IMG/VR virus record: IMGVR_UViG_3300046459_000101
Span: 1 to 44,664 of that record
Length of the DNA: 44,664 bases
From: a virus
Direction: 5' to 3' (one strand)
Part shown: positions 29,119 to 38,085 of the stretch, piece by piece
Layout: every line of letters starts with the position of its first letter
Numbering within the stretch: the first letter of the stretch is position 1
Translations under genes and position numbers: made by a program
Notes under the pieces: model-generated
Database searches by the model: none
Told to the model about the DNA's origin: nothing
Seen by the model: the letters and a program-made list of their open reading frames with translations, nothing else

Positions 29119-29844
29119 ATGAACGACCACCTTCACATCTCGAAGGCTGGCCTCAATCTGATCAAGTCGTTCGAGGGCCTCTTCCTGACAGCCTATTACT
29201 GTCCGGCAGGGGTCCTCACGATTGGCTACGGCCACACCAACATGGACGGCGTCGAGCCGCGTGTTGTGAAGGGATTGAAGATCACGGAAGAGCAGGCGCT
29301 GGACATCCTGCGTCGCTCTCTCGTGGGCTACGAGAACGCTGTGAAGCGCCTCGTGAAGGTCCGCCTTACCCAAAGCGAGTTCGACGCTCTTGTGTCGTTC
29401 GCTTACAACTGCGGCATCGGCGCTCTCCAGAAGAGCACGTTGCTCCGCAAGCTCAACAAGGGCGACTACGATTGCGTCCCCAGCGAGCTGATGAAGTACA
29501 CGATGGCCACCACCAAGAAGGGCCGCGTGCAGCTTGCCGGTCTCGTCCGCCGCCGTAAGGCCGAAGGCGCGATGTGGATCGCCACCAAGCATGCCGAAAT
29601 CCTCCAGCCCGCCATCACTGGCGTGGCACCACAGGAAGAGGCTGAAGACGAAACCCCGATGGCGCAGGACGTGGCAACGCCACCCACCAGCACGGTCGAG
29701 AAGACCATCGCCACCGCCACCTCAGCCGCACCGATGCTGTCCTTCATGGCAGGCATCGACTGGAAGATCGTCGCCATCGTCGCTGCATCCGCAGTGGCTG
29801 GCCTCGCGCTCTGGGTCTGGTATCGGCACAACAACCACGCCTGA
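29119..29844 (+). CDS. GH24 lysozyme with C-terminal membrane segment
   Basis: The 241-residue protein has a GH24 (T4-lysozyme type) domain at residues 7-160 with the E-8-C-5-T catalytic spacing (Glu19, Cys28, Thr34 in SFEG...CPAGVLTIGYGHT). A Cys in place of Asp occurs in active relatives. NCGIGALQKSTLLRKLNKGDY is the usual second lobe. After an acidic, Thr/Pro-rich linker, residues 215-234 form a hydrophobic helix (WKIVAIVAASAVAGLALWVW) followed by YRHNNHA. A C-terminal anchor is unusual; signal-arrest endolysins carry it at the N-terminus. Confidence 0.88.
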   Translation: MNDHLHISKAGLNLIKSFEGLFLTAYYCPAGVLTIGYGHTNMDGVEPRVVKGLKITEEQALDILRRSLVGYENAVKRLVKVRLTQSEFDALVSFAYNCGIGALQKSTLLRKLNKGDYDCVPSELMKYTMATTKKGRVQLAGLVRRRKAEGAMWIATKHAEILQPAITGVAPQEEAEDETPMAQDVATPPTSTVEKTIATATSAAPMLSFMAGIDWKIVAIVAASAVAGLALWVWYRHNNHA

Positions 29845-29921
29845 TGTTCGAGCACATCTTCGCATCATTCGCAGTCGTGGTCGCGTTCCTCGGCCTCGTC
29901 TCACTCATCACCGGAAGCTGA
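29844..29921 (+). CDS. 25-residue membrane peptide in the lysis cassette
   Basis: The frame MFEHIFASFAVVVAFLGLVS plus a short end is almost entirely one membrane helix. Its ATG overlaps the lysozyme stop, and it ends just before the i-spanin. It could modulate the holin or be a small pinholin-like protein. It is too short for family assignment. Confidence 0.45.
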   Translation: MFEHIFASFAVVVAFLGLVSLITGS

Positions 29922-29922
29922 C

Positions 29923-30246
29923 ATGTTCTCCATCTCCTCCCTGTTCAATCTCAAGGGACTGAGCATCGCAATCGTCATTGCGTTCCTCGCTGGCTCTGCC
30001 GGTGGCTGGAAGGCCCGTGACGCGCTGTGCGATGCTGCCGAAGCCAAGGCCCAGGTTGTCGTGTTGCGCAAGCAGCTCGAAGCCCGTGACGCTGCCGCGA
30101 AGGCAGACGCTGGCAAGGCCGCGCTCCAGTCCGCCACGATTGACAAACTCGAAAGCGCAATTCGTGACGCTGAAAGCAAAACTGCTCCTACCGTTTGTCT
30201 TGATCGCGATGACACTCGGCGGCTGCGTAACCTCTGGAAGCACTAG
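29923..30246 (+). CDS. Inner-membrane spanin (Rz-like)
   Basis: The 107-residue protein has an N-terminal membrane anchor (LSIAIVIAFLAGSAGGW, about 13-29). A long periplasmic coiled coil follows (AEAKAQVVVLRKQLEARDAA), then a short charged end. The nested lipoprotein gene at 30164 is diagnostic of an Rz/Rz1 pair. Together they fuse the inner and outer membranes at the end of lysis. Confidence 0.85.
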   Translation: MFSISSLFNLKGLSIAIVIAFLAGSAGGWKARDALCDAAEAKAQVVVLRKQLEARDAAAKADAGKAALQSATIDKLESAIRDAESKTAPTVCLDRDDTRRLRNLWKH

Positions 30247-30448
30247 CTCTCCAAGCCTCGCTCCCATCCCCGGCGACATCGTGACGTGCTTCAACAGCAT
30301 CGTCCCTGCGCCGAAGCAGGACACCCTGACCAAGCGTGACATCGTCCGCCTGATCGGTGACCTGAAGAAGTCCGAAGCTGCCAAGTCAGCTTGCGGCAAA
30401 CGACTGATTGGTTTCTACGACGCTCAACGCGAAGTGTTCGAGAACTGA
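30164..30448 (+). CDS. Outer-membrane spanin lipoprotein (Rz1-like)
   Basis: The 94-residue protein starts at a GTG inside the i-spanin gene in another frame. It carries a lipoprotein signal (KLLLPFVLIAMTLGGC) with the lipobox LGGC. A periplasmic domain follows that ends FYDAQREVFEN. The cysteine becomes the lipidated N-terminus in the outer membrane. Start codon choice is uncertain, but the signal and nesting are clear. Confidence 0.82.
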   Translation: MTLKAKLLLPFVLIAMTLGGCVTSGSTSSPSLAPIPGDIVTCFNSIVPAPKQDTLTKRDIVRLIGDLKKSEAAKSACGKRLIGFYDAQREVFEN

Positions 30449-30680
30449 TCAACATGGCCAGCGCCTCTGCCCCGAAAGGGGTACGCGCGGGTCTTCCTAC
30501 CAGTGTGAGAAGAACGTGCTGTCCTATCTAGGCGGCGTTCAGGTCCAAGACCACCGAACATCACGAGACCATTTGGCTCGACCTACGGTGCACCTGCGGG
30601 TGCGCTGAGGCGAATAACCTCGTGCGTCCTCCGATGTCGGGTTCGAGGCCATTTCCTCAATCCACACTGGAGACTACCAA
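30449..30680 (+). other. Structured untranslated region before the capsid gene
   Basis: No convincing gene is seen. Short hairpins are CCCC-gaaa-GGGG (about 30470), GCACC-tgcg-GGTGC (about 30590) and GAGG-cgaataa-CCTC (about 30608). GGAG lies before the capsid ATG. It may be a 5' leader that stabilises the capsid mRNA. No SP6-like promoter copy was found in it. Confidence 0.4.
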
Positions 30681-31619
30681 ATGACCGACACTGTTGTGTC
30701 CCGTACCGGCCAGATCAACCATACCGGCGATGCGCTGGCCATGTTCCTCAAGGTGTTCTCGGGTGAAGTCCTCACCGAGTTCGAGCGCACCACGCTTTTC
30801 ACGGATAAGCACTTCATCCGTGCGATCACCAGCGGCAAGTCCGCTCAGTTCCCGCTGATCGGTAAGGCTTCGAGCCGTTACCACACGCCGGGTCAGTGGA
30901 TCGATGGCACCGTCATCGACCACGCTGAGAAGGTGATCACCATCGACGATCTGCTGATCGCCGACACCTTCATCGCCAACATCGACGAAGCGATGAACCA
31001 CTACGACGTTCGCGGTCCCTACTCGCAGGAGCTGGGTCGTGAGCTGGCGCAGGCGTTCGACACCAACGTCGCCCGCGTGATCGCGCTCGCAGCCCGCGCT
31101 GCCAACCCGATGACCTCGCGTCCGGGCGGCACCCGCATCTCGAACGTGAACATGGACACCGACAAGGACGTGCTCCGCACCTCCCTGTTCTCGGCGGCCC
31201 AGAAGCTGGACGAAAAGAACGTCCCGGCTCAGGATCGCACCGCGTTCTTCCGTCCCGCCCAGTTCTACATCATGGCGCAGGACCCGACGCTCGTGAACAA
31301 GTTCTACGGCAACACCGGCGCTGACCTCGGTCAGGGCACGCTGGAGACCGTCGCTGGCTTCCCGATCGTCAAGTCGAACAACGTCCCCGGCGCGAACGAC
31401 ACGGCCAACACCGCCGTTCACTCCAAGTATCGCGCTGACTTCAGCACGACTGTCGGCCTCATCTCTCACAAGATGGCCGCTGGCACCGTCAAGCTGATGG
31501 ACCTCGCGATGGACGCTCAGTACGAGCCCCGCCGTCAGGGCACCTTCATGGTCGCCAAGTACGCGGTCGGCCACGACTGGCTGCGCCCCGAGTGCGCGGT
31601 CGAACTCTACAAGGGCTAA
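30681..31619 (+). CDS. Major capsid protein, T7 gp10-like
   Basis: The 312-residue protein has the HK97-type features of T7-like capsids: GDALAMFLKVFSGEVLTEFE, GKSAQFPLIGKASSRYHTPG, DDLLIADTFIANIDEAMNHY, and an end WLRPECAVELYKG. It starts behind GGAG. There is no sign of a frameshift extension. A structured RNA and a strong terminator follow, consistent with very high expression. Confidence 0.95.
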   Translation: MTDTVVSRTGQINHTGDALAMFLKVFSGEVLTEFERTTLFTDKHFIRAITSGKSAQFPLIGKASSRYHTPGQWIDGTVIDHAEKVITIDDLLIADTFIANIDEAMNHYDVRGPYSQELGRELAQAFDTNVARVIALAARAANPMTSRPGGTRISNVNMDTDKDVLRTSLFSAAQKLDEKNVPAQDRTAFFRPAQFYIMAQDPTLVNKFYGNTGADLGQGTLETVAGFPIVKSNNVPGANDTANTAVHSKYRADFSTTVGLISHKMAAGTVKLMDLAMDAQYEPRRQGTFMVAKYAVGHDWLRPECAVELYKG

Positions 31620-31628
31620 TCCCCTTGC

Positions 31629-31685
31629 TGTGTGGCGTAGGGCTCTAACACGTAACGAGGGGACTAGCCGCCCCCTCACCACACA
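31629..31685 (+). other. Nested stem-loop downstream of the capsid gene
   Basis: An outer stem TGTGTGG (31629-31635)/CCACACA (31679-31685) encloses an inner stem GAGGGG (31657-31662)/CCCCTC (31672-31677). It precedes the terminator and may be an mRNA stability or processing element. Confidence 0.5.
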
Positions 31686-31698
31686 CCTCCAACCACAG

Positions 31699-31727
31699 CC
31701 GGGGACCTTCGGGTCCTCGGTTTTTTT
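31699..31727 (+). terminator. Strong terminator after the capsid gene
   Basis: CCGGGGACC-ttcg-GGTCCTCGG is a 9-bp stem with one G-T pair and a UUCG tetraloop, followed by seven Ts. It corresponds in position to T7 T-phi downstream of gene 10. Confidence 0.93.
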
Positions 31728-31741
31728 GCATAAGGACCCCA

Positions 31742-32332
31742 ATGGATACCACTGCGCTCGCTCCCATGACGGAGCTTGAGGCCATCAACGACATGCTCTC
31801 ACTGATCTCGGAGAGCCCGGTGGCCTCCCTTGACGAGGCATCGCGCGTTGCTGACGCACAGATCGCCATGCAGATACTCCGGCGTGAAAGCCGGGACGTG
31901 CAGACCCGTGGCTGGGACTGGAACACCGAAGAGAACCTGATGCTGTCGCCCGACATCGACGGCAACATCATCGTCCCTCGGAACACCGTCTCTGTCGATC
32001 CGACCGACCCGCAGCTCGACTACGTGGTTCGCGGCGGCAAGCTCTGGGATCGCACGAACAAGACCTACAACATCGGCAAGAAGGTCTCTGTGAAGATCGT
32101 CTTCCTGTACTCCTTCGAGGAGCTGCCGGAGACTGCCCGCCGCTACATCTCTCAGGCGGCCGGGCGCAAGTTCGAGAACCGCACCATCGGCGATGGCGGC
32201 TCCCACCAGATCAACGAGATGGATGTGCTGAAGGCGTGGTCGATCCTCCTACAAGAGGAGTGCGACAACTCCGAGAGCAACGTCCTCCAATCAACGACCG
32301 TGCGGCGCATCGCCCACGGACGCTTCAGGTAA
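31742..32332 (+). CDS. Tail tubular protein A, T7 gp11-like
   Basis: The 196-residue protein starts behind AAGGA. It shows the typical ELEAINDMLSLISESPVASL start, QILRRESRDVQTRGWDWNTE, and the DYVVRGGKLWDRTNKTYNIG segment. It forms the ring between portal and nozzle. It abuts the tail tube B gene directly. Confidence 0.9.
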   Translation: MDTTALAPMTELEAINDMLSLISESPVASLDEASRVADAQIAMQILRRESRDVQTRGWDWNTEENLMLSPDIDGNIIVPRNTVSVDPTDPQLDYVVRGGKLWDRTNKTYNIGKKVSVKIVFLYSFEELPETARRYISQAAGRKFENRTIGDGGSHQINEMDVLKAWSILLQEECDNSESNVLQSTTVRRIAHGRFR

Positions 32333-34717
32333 ATGACCAAGCCCGTTACAGGTTCTATCCCCAACCTCGTCAACGGCGTATCCCAACAGGCCCCAGCGCT
32401 TCGACTGCCCACGCAGGCCGACAGCCAGGACAACTTCTACTCGACCATCGTCGAGGGCCTGAAGGATCGCCCACCGACTGAGCACATCGCGAAGATACTC
32501 GATACGCTCCCGCCCAAGGTCTTCACGCACATCATCAACCGCGACATCAACGAGAAGTACCTCGTGGTGTTCGACCCGGAGGATGGCATCCTGCGTGTGT
32601 TCGACTTCTTCGGCGAGGAGAGGGAGGTCTTCTATCCGCGTGGCTTCGGCTACATCGACGGCGCAGACGCCTCGACACTCCGTGGCATCACGGTGGCCGA
32701 CTACACCTTCATCACCAACACCACCGTTGCCACCGCGATGGACACCGAAGTCTTCCCGCTGAGGAAGCCCGAGGCGCTCGTCAACGTGCTGGCGGGCAAC
32801 TACGGCAAGACCTACGCGATCTACATCAACGGCGCTCTCGCGGCATCGTATGAGACGCCTGACGGCGACGTGGCCTCCGAGGCTGCGTACATCGACACGG
32901 TCTTCATCGCGAACAAGCTGGACGAGAGCTTGACGGCCAACGGCTTCAACTCCGGTGGCTGGCACGCGAACCGCTACCAGAACGCCATCCACATCTTCCA
33001 TGAGCTGGGCACCGCCTTCAACATCGAAGTGCAGGACGGATACAACGGCAACGCCATGAAGGCGGCGAAGGGGCGCGTGCAGCGCTTCTCCGATCTGCCG
33101 TCGTTCGGCCCTGACGGCTTCACCATCGAAGTGGTGGGCGACAAGGGCACGGCGGGCGACAACTACTACGTCCAATTCCAGAAGGGCTCTGACGGGCCCG
33201 GCGTCTGGAAGGAATGCCCCAAGCCCGGCGAGAAGCTGTACATCAAGGCGGCCACGATGCCGCACGCTCTGATCTCTGAGGCGGACGGCACGTTCACCTT
33301 CGACGAGATCGAGTGGGACCCGCGCAAGTGCGGCGACAGCATCGAGCATCCCGACCCGTCGTTCATCGGCGACTACATCGAAGACGTGTTCTTCCATCGC
33401 AACCGGCTGGGCTTCCTGTCGGGCGAGAACAACATCATGTCGCGCAACGGCTCGTTCTTCGACTTCTACCGCACGACCGCGACCGCGATCCTCGACGACG
33501 ATCCCATCGACGTTGGCGCATCGCACGTCAAGGTCTCGCTGCTGAAGCATGCGGTGCCCTATCAGGACCAGCTCGTGCTCTTCTCGGAGCAGACGCAGTT
33601 CTCTGTCGGGGGCAACGATCTGCTCACGCCGAAGACGGTCTCGATCAAGCCTCAGACTGAGTACGTCTGTGACGGCACGGTGCGCCCTGTGGGCATCGGC
33701 CAGTCGATCTTCTTCGCGGCCCGGCGAGGCGACTACATGTCGCTCTGGGAATACTCCATCGACAAGACCTCGCAGACTGCGGCGGCCTCGGAGATCACGG
33801 CACACGTCCCGGCCTATGTGCCGAAGGGCGCGTTCAAGATGGCAGGCACCTCCAACGAGAGTGTCCTGGCCCTGCTGTGCTCCAGCGACCCGACGCGCAT
33901 CTTCATCTACCGCTACTACGTCTCAACGGACGGGCAGCGGCTGCAAGCTGCGTGGCAGAAGTGGACGCTCCCCGGCAACCCCGAGATACTCAACATCGAG
34001 TTCATCGAGAGCAATCTCTACGTGGTCTGCAAGCGCGAGGATGGTGTCTATCTGGAGAAGATCAGGATGCAGCCGAACGCCTTCGACGAGGGCCTAGGCT
34101 TCCTAGTCCATCTGGATCGCCGCGTGCACACCGACCAGCTCCCGGCTCCGACCTACAGCGCGGCCTTCAACTACACCGTCTACACGCTGCCCTACATGCC
34201 GTCCGCGAACATCACGGCGGTCACGTCCCCCGGAGGCTCCACGCTTCCTGCCATTGAGCTGCCCGTCGCTGTGATCAGCACGGATGGACTTCAGGTGGCA
34301 CTGAGGGGCGACACGAGGACAGCGAAGGTGTGGTTCGGTGAGCCTTATGAGAGGCGCTACCGCTTCTCGCGGTTCTTCCTCCGGCAGCAGTCGGCGAACG
34401 GTGGCACCACCGCTGTGCAGTCCGGTCGCTTGCAGCTCAAGCAGATGACGCTGGCCTACAACAACTCGGCATACTTCCGTGTCGAGGTCACTCCCGAGGG
34501 GCGATCAACGTACCAGTACGACTTCACTGGACGCACCTTGGGCGACGCCAACAACGTCCTCGGTCACATCCCGCTGAGAACCGGCAAGTTCAACGTGCCC
34601 CTCATGTCACGCAACGACAGGGTCACCATCGATCTTGTGTCGGATAGCTGGATGCCTTCGGCATTCATCAACGCGGAATGGACTGGGGTCCACAACGAGA
34701 AGGCAAGAGAGCTTTAG
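32333..34717 (+). CDS. Tail tubular protein B (nozzle), T7 gp12-like
   Basis: The 794-residue protein is the same length as T7 gp12. It has the characteristic VNGVSQQAPALRLPTQADSQ start and later DYIEDVFFHRNRLGFLSGEN and DQLVLFSEQTQFSVGG. It forms the tail nozzle and closes the channel. The stop overlaps the GTG of the next gene (TAGTG). Confidence 0.95.
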   Translation: MTKPVTGSIPNLVNGVSQQAPALRLPTQADSQDNFYSTIVEGLKDRPPTEHIAKILDTLPPKVFTHIINRDINEKYLVVFDPEDGILRVFDFFGEEREVFYPRGFGYIDGADASTLRGITVADYTFITNTTVATAMDTEVFPLRKPEALVNVLAGNYGKTYAIYINGALAASYETPDGDVASEAAYIDTVFIANKLDESLTANGFNSGGWHANRYQNAIHIFHELGTAFNIEVQDGYNGNAMKAAKGRVQRFSDLPSFGPDGFTIEVVGDKGTAGDNYYVQFQKGSDGPGVWKECPKPGEKLYIKAATMPHALISEADGTFTFDEIEWDPRKCGDSIEHPDPSFIGDYIEDVFFHRNRLGFLSGENNIMSRNGSFFDFYRTTATAILDDDPIDVGASHVKVSLLKHAVPYQDQLVLFSEQTQFSVGGNDLLTPKTVSIKPQTEYVCDGTVRPVGIGQSIFFAARRGDYMSLWEYSIDKTSQTAAASEITAHVPAYVPKGAFKMAGTSNESVLALLCSSDPTRIFIYRYYVSTDGQRLQAAWQKWTLPGNPEILNIEFIESNLYVVCKREDGVYLEKIRMQPNAFDEGLGFLVHLDRRVHTDQLPAPTYSAAFNYTVYTLPYMPSANITAVTSPGGSTLPAIELPVAVISTDGLQVALRGDTRTAKVWFGEPYERRYRFSRFFLRQQSANGGTTAVQSGRLQLKQMTLAYNNSAYFRVEVTPEGRSTYQYDFTGRTLGDANNVLGHIPLRTGKFNVPLMSRNDRVTIDLVSDSWMPSAFINAEWTGVHNEKAREL

Positions 34718-35187
34718 TGGGATACGTGCAACGCGCGACCCTGGAAGACGTGACGTACATCGCCAAGAATCTGAGGCAGGCTGATCGCCAAGAGTGCGAC
34801 GCTACGGTGGGCATGCCCCCGGAGTTGGTCCTGCCTCAGTCCGTGGGGGCCGGTCGAGACGTGTGGACATTCCACCGTAACGACGGCCTCCCGGTCGGCG
34901 TGTTCGGAGCGGACCCAACAACAATCCCCGAAGTCGGCATCGTATGGATGGTCTCGACGGGGGAGGTGAACAACCACAAGCGTGAGTTTCTCACCGAGAG
35001 CCGCCCCTTCGTCTGGGCGCTCAACGACACATACCCGATCATCACCAACATGGTGGATGCTCGCAACACCCTACATCATCGCTGGCTCAAGTGGCTCGGC
35101 TTCTCCTTCCTTCGCAGGATCGAGCATTGGGGTGCGCGTAGCGTCCCCTTCTACGAGTTCGCAAGGATGAAACAAACATGTGCGTAA
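34717..35187 (+). CDS. Internal virion protein A-like (gp13 position, GNAT-like fold)
   Basis: The 156-residue protein starts at a GTG overlapping the nozzle stop; an ATG 13 codons upstream lies inside gp12. The sequence YVQRATLEDVTYIAKNLRQA, then VGVFGADPTTIPEVGIVWMV and a late WLKWLGFSFLRRIE resembles gp13-type proteins, which often look like acetyltransferases. The acetyl-CoA loop is not clear, so enzymatic activity is doubtful. It probably assists head-core assembly. Confidence 0.75.
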   Translation: MGYVQRATLEDVTYIAKNLRQADRQECDATVGMPPELVLPQSVGAGRDVWTFHRNDGLPVGVFGADPTTIPEVGIVWMVSTGEVNNHKREFLTESRPFVWALNDTYPIITNMVDARNTLHHRWLKWLGFSFLRRIEHWGARSVPFYEFARMKQTCA

Positions 35188-35744
35188 TGGCACTAGGAGC
35201 GCTCGCTCCGATCTTGGGCATGATCAGCAGCATCGGCTCTGCGGTTGTCGGCTACGCCGCACAGCAGAAGGCCGCTGACGATCAGAACGCCTACTACGCT
35301 GCGAATGCTCGCGCCGCACAGATGGCTGCTGTCAACCAGTATGCCAACGAGCAGAACTCGATCATCCAGAAGCGCAACGCAGCTTCTCAGCAGGTCGAGG
35401 AGACCCACATCTCAGCGCTCAAGGCGCGAGGCACGGCGTGGGCTGCGGCAGGCGAGAGTGGCGTCACCGGCTTGTCCGTGGATGCACTGATCGACGACTA
35501 CTACGGTCGCGAAGGTCGCCGCGTGGACAGCATCGATCAGAACTACGAAATGGACCGCGACTACATGCGGGCCCAGATGGAAAGCACCCGCGCTCAGGCT
35601 GAGCAGCGGATCAACAGCGTGCGGCAGGCCAGTGAGCCTTCGTTCGCTGACGCCGCAATTCGTATCGTCGGCGGCATCGCCAGCGGTATGGGCTCAATGG
35701 CCAAGGCTGGCACAGCCGGTCTAGCACAGGAGATGGCATTCTAA
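35178..35744 (+). CDS. Internal virion protein B, T7 gp14-like
   Basis: The 188-residue protein has a hydrophobic N-terminal stretch (LGMISSIGSAVVGYAAQQ). A long Ala/Gln-rich helical region follows, with VSGL-type turn AGESGVTGLSVDALIDDYYG. The length fits gp14 (196), which inserts into the outer membrane during ejection. It overlaps both neighbours. Confidence 0.85.
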   Translation: MCVMALGALAPILGMISSIGSAVVGYAAQQKAADDQNAYYAANARAAQMAAVNQYANEQNSIIQKRNAASQQVEETHISALKARGTAWAAAGESGVTGLSVDALIDDYYGREGRRVDSIDQNYEMDRDYMRAQMESTRAQAEQRINSVRQASEPSFADAAIRIVGGIASGMGSMAKAGTAGLAQEMAF

Positions 35745-38029
35745 TGGCACGTGGACGAGTACAGGCCCCCGAGATCGAAGGGCCGGTCGCGCTCCAACCT
35801 CCGGGTCTGCCGGGCGACACCTTCACGGGTGCCGCTCAGGCCCCGATCAACACCGACCTGACGCGCCTCGCTGACGCGCTCAGCTCCTTCAACACCCAGC
35901 TCAGCAGCTTCGGCACCGCCTCAATGGCCGCGCAGAAGAAACAGCAGGCTGAGATCGAGGGCGCTCGCGCGAACAAGATGATCATGGGCATGACCCGTGA
36001 CGAGGCCATCGAGCGGGTCCAGAACGGCACCATGCCCAACTTCGCCGACCCGTTCGCCCGTGCGATGGTCGAGAAGAACGCCGGGCAGGCATACGGCGAG
36101 CGGCTCGTGCAGGGCATCCAGCAGCAGATCAAGACGGGTCAGATCGACCTGTCGGCTGAGGGGCCAGGTACGAACATTGAGGACTACATCACGAAGGCCG
36201 CGCAGGACGACATGCAGGGCATGCCGGGCACGTTCCAGTCCTCCAAGGCTGGCATGTCGGGCTACCAGCAGCGCGTTGAGAGTGCACGTGATGCGCTCAT
36301 GAAGGCGCAGCTCGAACAGCGCTCCGCTGCGTTCACGCGCAAGCAGGAAGGCGTGGCCTACGATCAGTTCAACAAGATGTTCGAGCAGACGGCTGGCGAC
36401 AGCCCCGAGGTCACCCAGCAGAAGGTGAGGGGCGTCTACCTCGACCTCGGCAACAACAAGTTCCTGAAGAACGATCAGCTCGACCAGCAGCTCATGAACG
36501 TGCTGCGCAACCGCGCCTCAGACCCTAACTCGGTCGAGTCTGTGGTTCACGCGCTCGGCGTTGATCGTGTCGGCAAGGACGGCGAGAAGATACCGGCCCT
36601 CGGCGCTAACCCGCGCTACGCTGCTGACATCCAGCAGATCAGGGACACGGCTCGCGCCACGCTCACCAAGAAGTTCGACGACACGATGGAGACGCAGGCC
36701 GTCGCCAATGTGAAGTCGGCGATGGAGCGGCAGGACGGTTCGCTGTGGACGATGAACAACGCCACCTACAAGAACCCCTACGACCGCGCTAACGGCGACC
36801 GCACCATCAACGTGGACAAGGTCAAGCAGTCGGCAGTCAACGACTGGCTGACGTGGAGCAAGCAGCTCGCGGCCTCGCGCCAAGAGACGCCCGACCTCCA
36901 GTATCAGCGCGAGTGGTCGGTCCTCACCGCGAACAACATCGCCAACCCCGCGTGGAAGGAGATGCTCACCGGCCCGCCGAAGGCATTCGCCAACCCGCAG
37001 GCTCTGACCAACCCGGTCACCCGGCAGGCCGCGATGGCCGCTGGCGAGAAGTTCATGGAGATGGACAGCGCCAACCATCCCTACGTGAAGAATACGCTGG
37101 GCTTGGACAGCAACACCACGGACTTCTATCAGGTCTACTCGGCTGCACGTCAGCAGCTCGGGAAGAACGCTGATGAGGCCCTCGACATGGCCGCCTCCGC
37201 GATCCGCACACCGGACAACGAGAACGATCTGGCCGTCCGCGCTCAGCGGGCCAAGGACGTTGAGGCGAAGGTGAAGTCGATGGACTTCGGCAGTGGCTGG
37301 ACAAGCTACATGCCGTTCGTCAACAGCGACGCCAAGAACAGCGGAGCGTTGCAGAAGCGCGTCCTCGACGTGGCGACCCTGTACACCCGCATCCCCGGCA
37401 TGAACCTCGACGACGCCGTGAAGGCCGCTGTCGATACCGTGCAGAAGCGTTCGGTCTACATCAACGGTCACGTGGTCGCGGACACCGGCTGGCTCCCGCC
37501 GCCGCAGTTCAAGGGCAACATCGAGAGCGCTTTGGAGCACTTCCACAAGCAGTACGGTGACGCCAACCACGTCTCGAAGCCGACTGACCTGTCCATCGAA
37601 CCGATGGGCGGTGGCACCTTCAGGATCATCGACGCATCGCAGGAGGGCGGCAAGCCGCTCTACGCGCGAGACGCCAGTGGTCGCACGGTGCCCGCGACGA
37701 TCTCGATGCCCATGCTCCTCGGCTTGCAGAAGCAGAAGGATGCAGCGAAGGCTGACGAGATACAGCAGTCGCAGCAGCAGAACCAGCAGTCGGCCATCAC
37801 GGCTGAGCAGGACAAGCTGCGATCCACACCCGACCGCTTACTCTCGCCCGCCAAGCGAGCAGAGAAGGCGGCCCTCGCACCGGCTGATCCCGGCATGACG
37901 ACGGGCCCGGCGCTGTCACCGCAAGTGGTGATGCCGCGCTCGATCACCGAGGCAGTCCCTCCGAAGGCATTCGAGGACTTCTTCCAGAACCTACTGCGCT
38001 CTCACAACCCGCGCATGGGTAAGCACTAA
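35744..38029 (+). CDS. Internal virion protein C, T7 gp15-like
   Basis: The 761-residue, largely helical protein (T7: 747) begins MARGRVQAPEIEGPVALQPP, the usual gp15 style start. No catalytic motif is seen. In T7, gp15 and gp16 form the periplasmic ejection tunnel. A 9-bp hairpin follows. Confidence 0.85.
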   Translation: MARGRVQAPEIEGPVALQPPGLPGDTFTGAAQAPINTDLTRLADALSSFNTQLSSFGTASMAAQKKQQAEIEGARANKMIMGMTRDEAIERVQNGTMPNFADPFARAMVEKNAGQAYGERLVQGIQQQIKTGQIDLSAEGPGTNIEDYITKAAQDDMQGMPGTFQSSKAGMSGYQQRVESARDALMKAQLEQRSAAFTRKQEGVAYDQFNKMFEQTAGDSPEVTQQKVRGVYLDLGNNKFLKNDQLDQQLMNVLRNRASDPNSVESVVHALGVDRVGKDGEKIPALGANPRYAADIQQIRDTARATLTKKFDDTMETQAVANVKSAMERQDGSLWTMNNATYKNPYDRANGDRTINVDKVKQSAVNDWLTWSKQLAASRQETPDLQYQREWSVLTANNIANPAWKEMLTGPPKAFANPQALTNPVTRQAAMAAGEKFMEMDSANHPYVKNTLGLDSNTTDFYQVYSAARQQLGKNADEALDMAASAIRTPDNENDLAVRAQRAKDVEAKVKSMDFGSGWTSYMPFVNSDAKNSGALQKRVLDVATLYTRIPGMNLDDAVKAAVDTVQKRSVYINGHVVADTGWLPPPQFKGNIESALEHFHKQYGDANHVSKPTDLSIEPMGGGTFRIIDASQEGGKPLYARDASGRTVPATISMPMLLGLQKQKDAAKADEIQQSQQQNQQSAITAEQDKLRSTPDRLLSPAKRAEKAALAPADPGMTTGPALSPQVVMPRSITEAVPPKAFEDFFQNLLRSHNPRMGKH

Positions 38030-38043
38030 CCATTCAACAGGCG

Positions 38044-38065
38044 AGGGGGAGCTGAGGCTCCTCCT
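38044..38065 (+). other. Hairpin between gp15- and gp16-like genes
   Basis: AGGGGGAGC-tgag-GCTCCTCCT forms a 9-bp stem with one G-T pair and no T-run. It is probably an mRNA processing or stability element. Confidence 0.5.
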
Positions 38066-38085
38066 GCGCCCATTAGGAACCATTC

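Noticed and set aside
30590-30660. Possible second tRNA before the capsid gene
   Set aside because: A GGTTCGAGG-like stretch resembles a T-loop, but no acceptor stem, D arm or anticodon arm can be paired around it.
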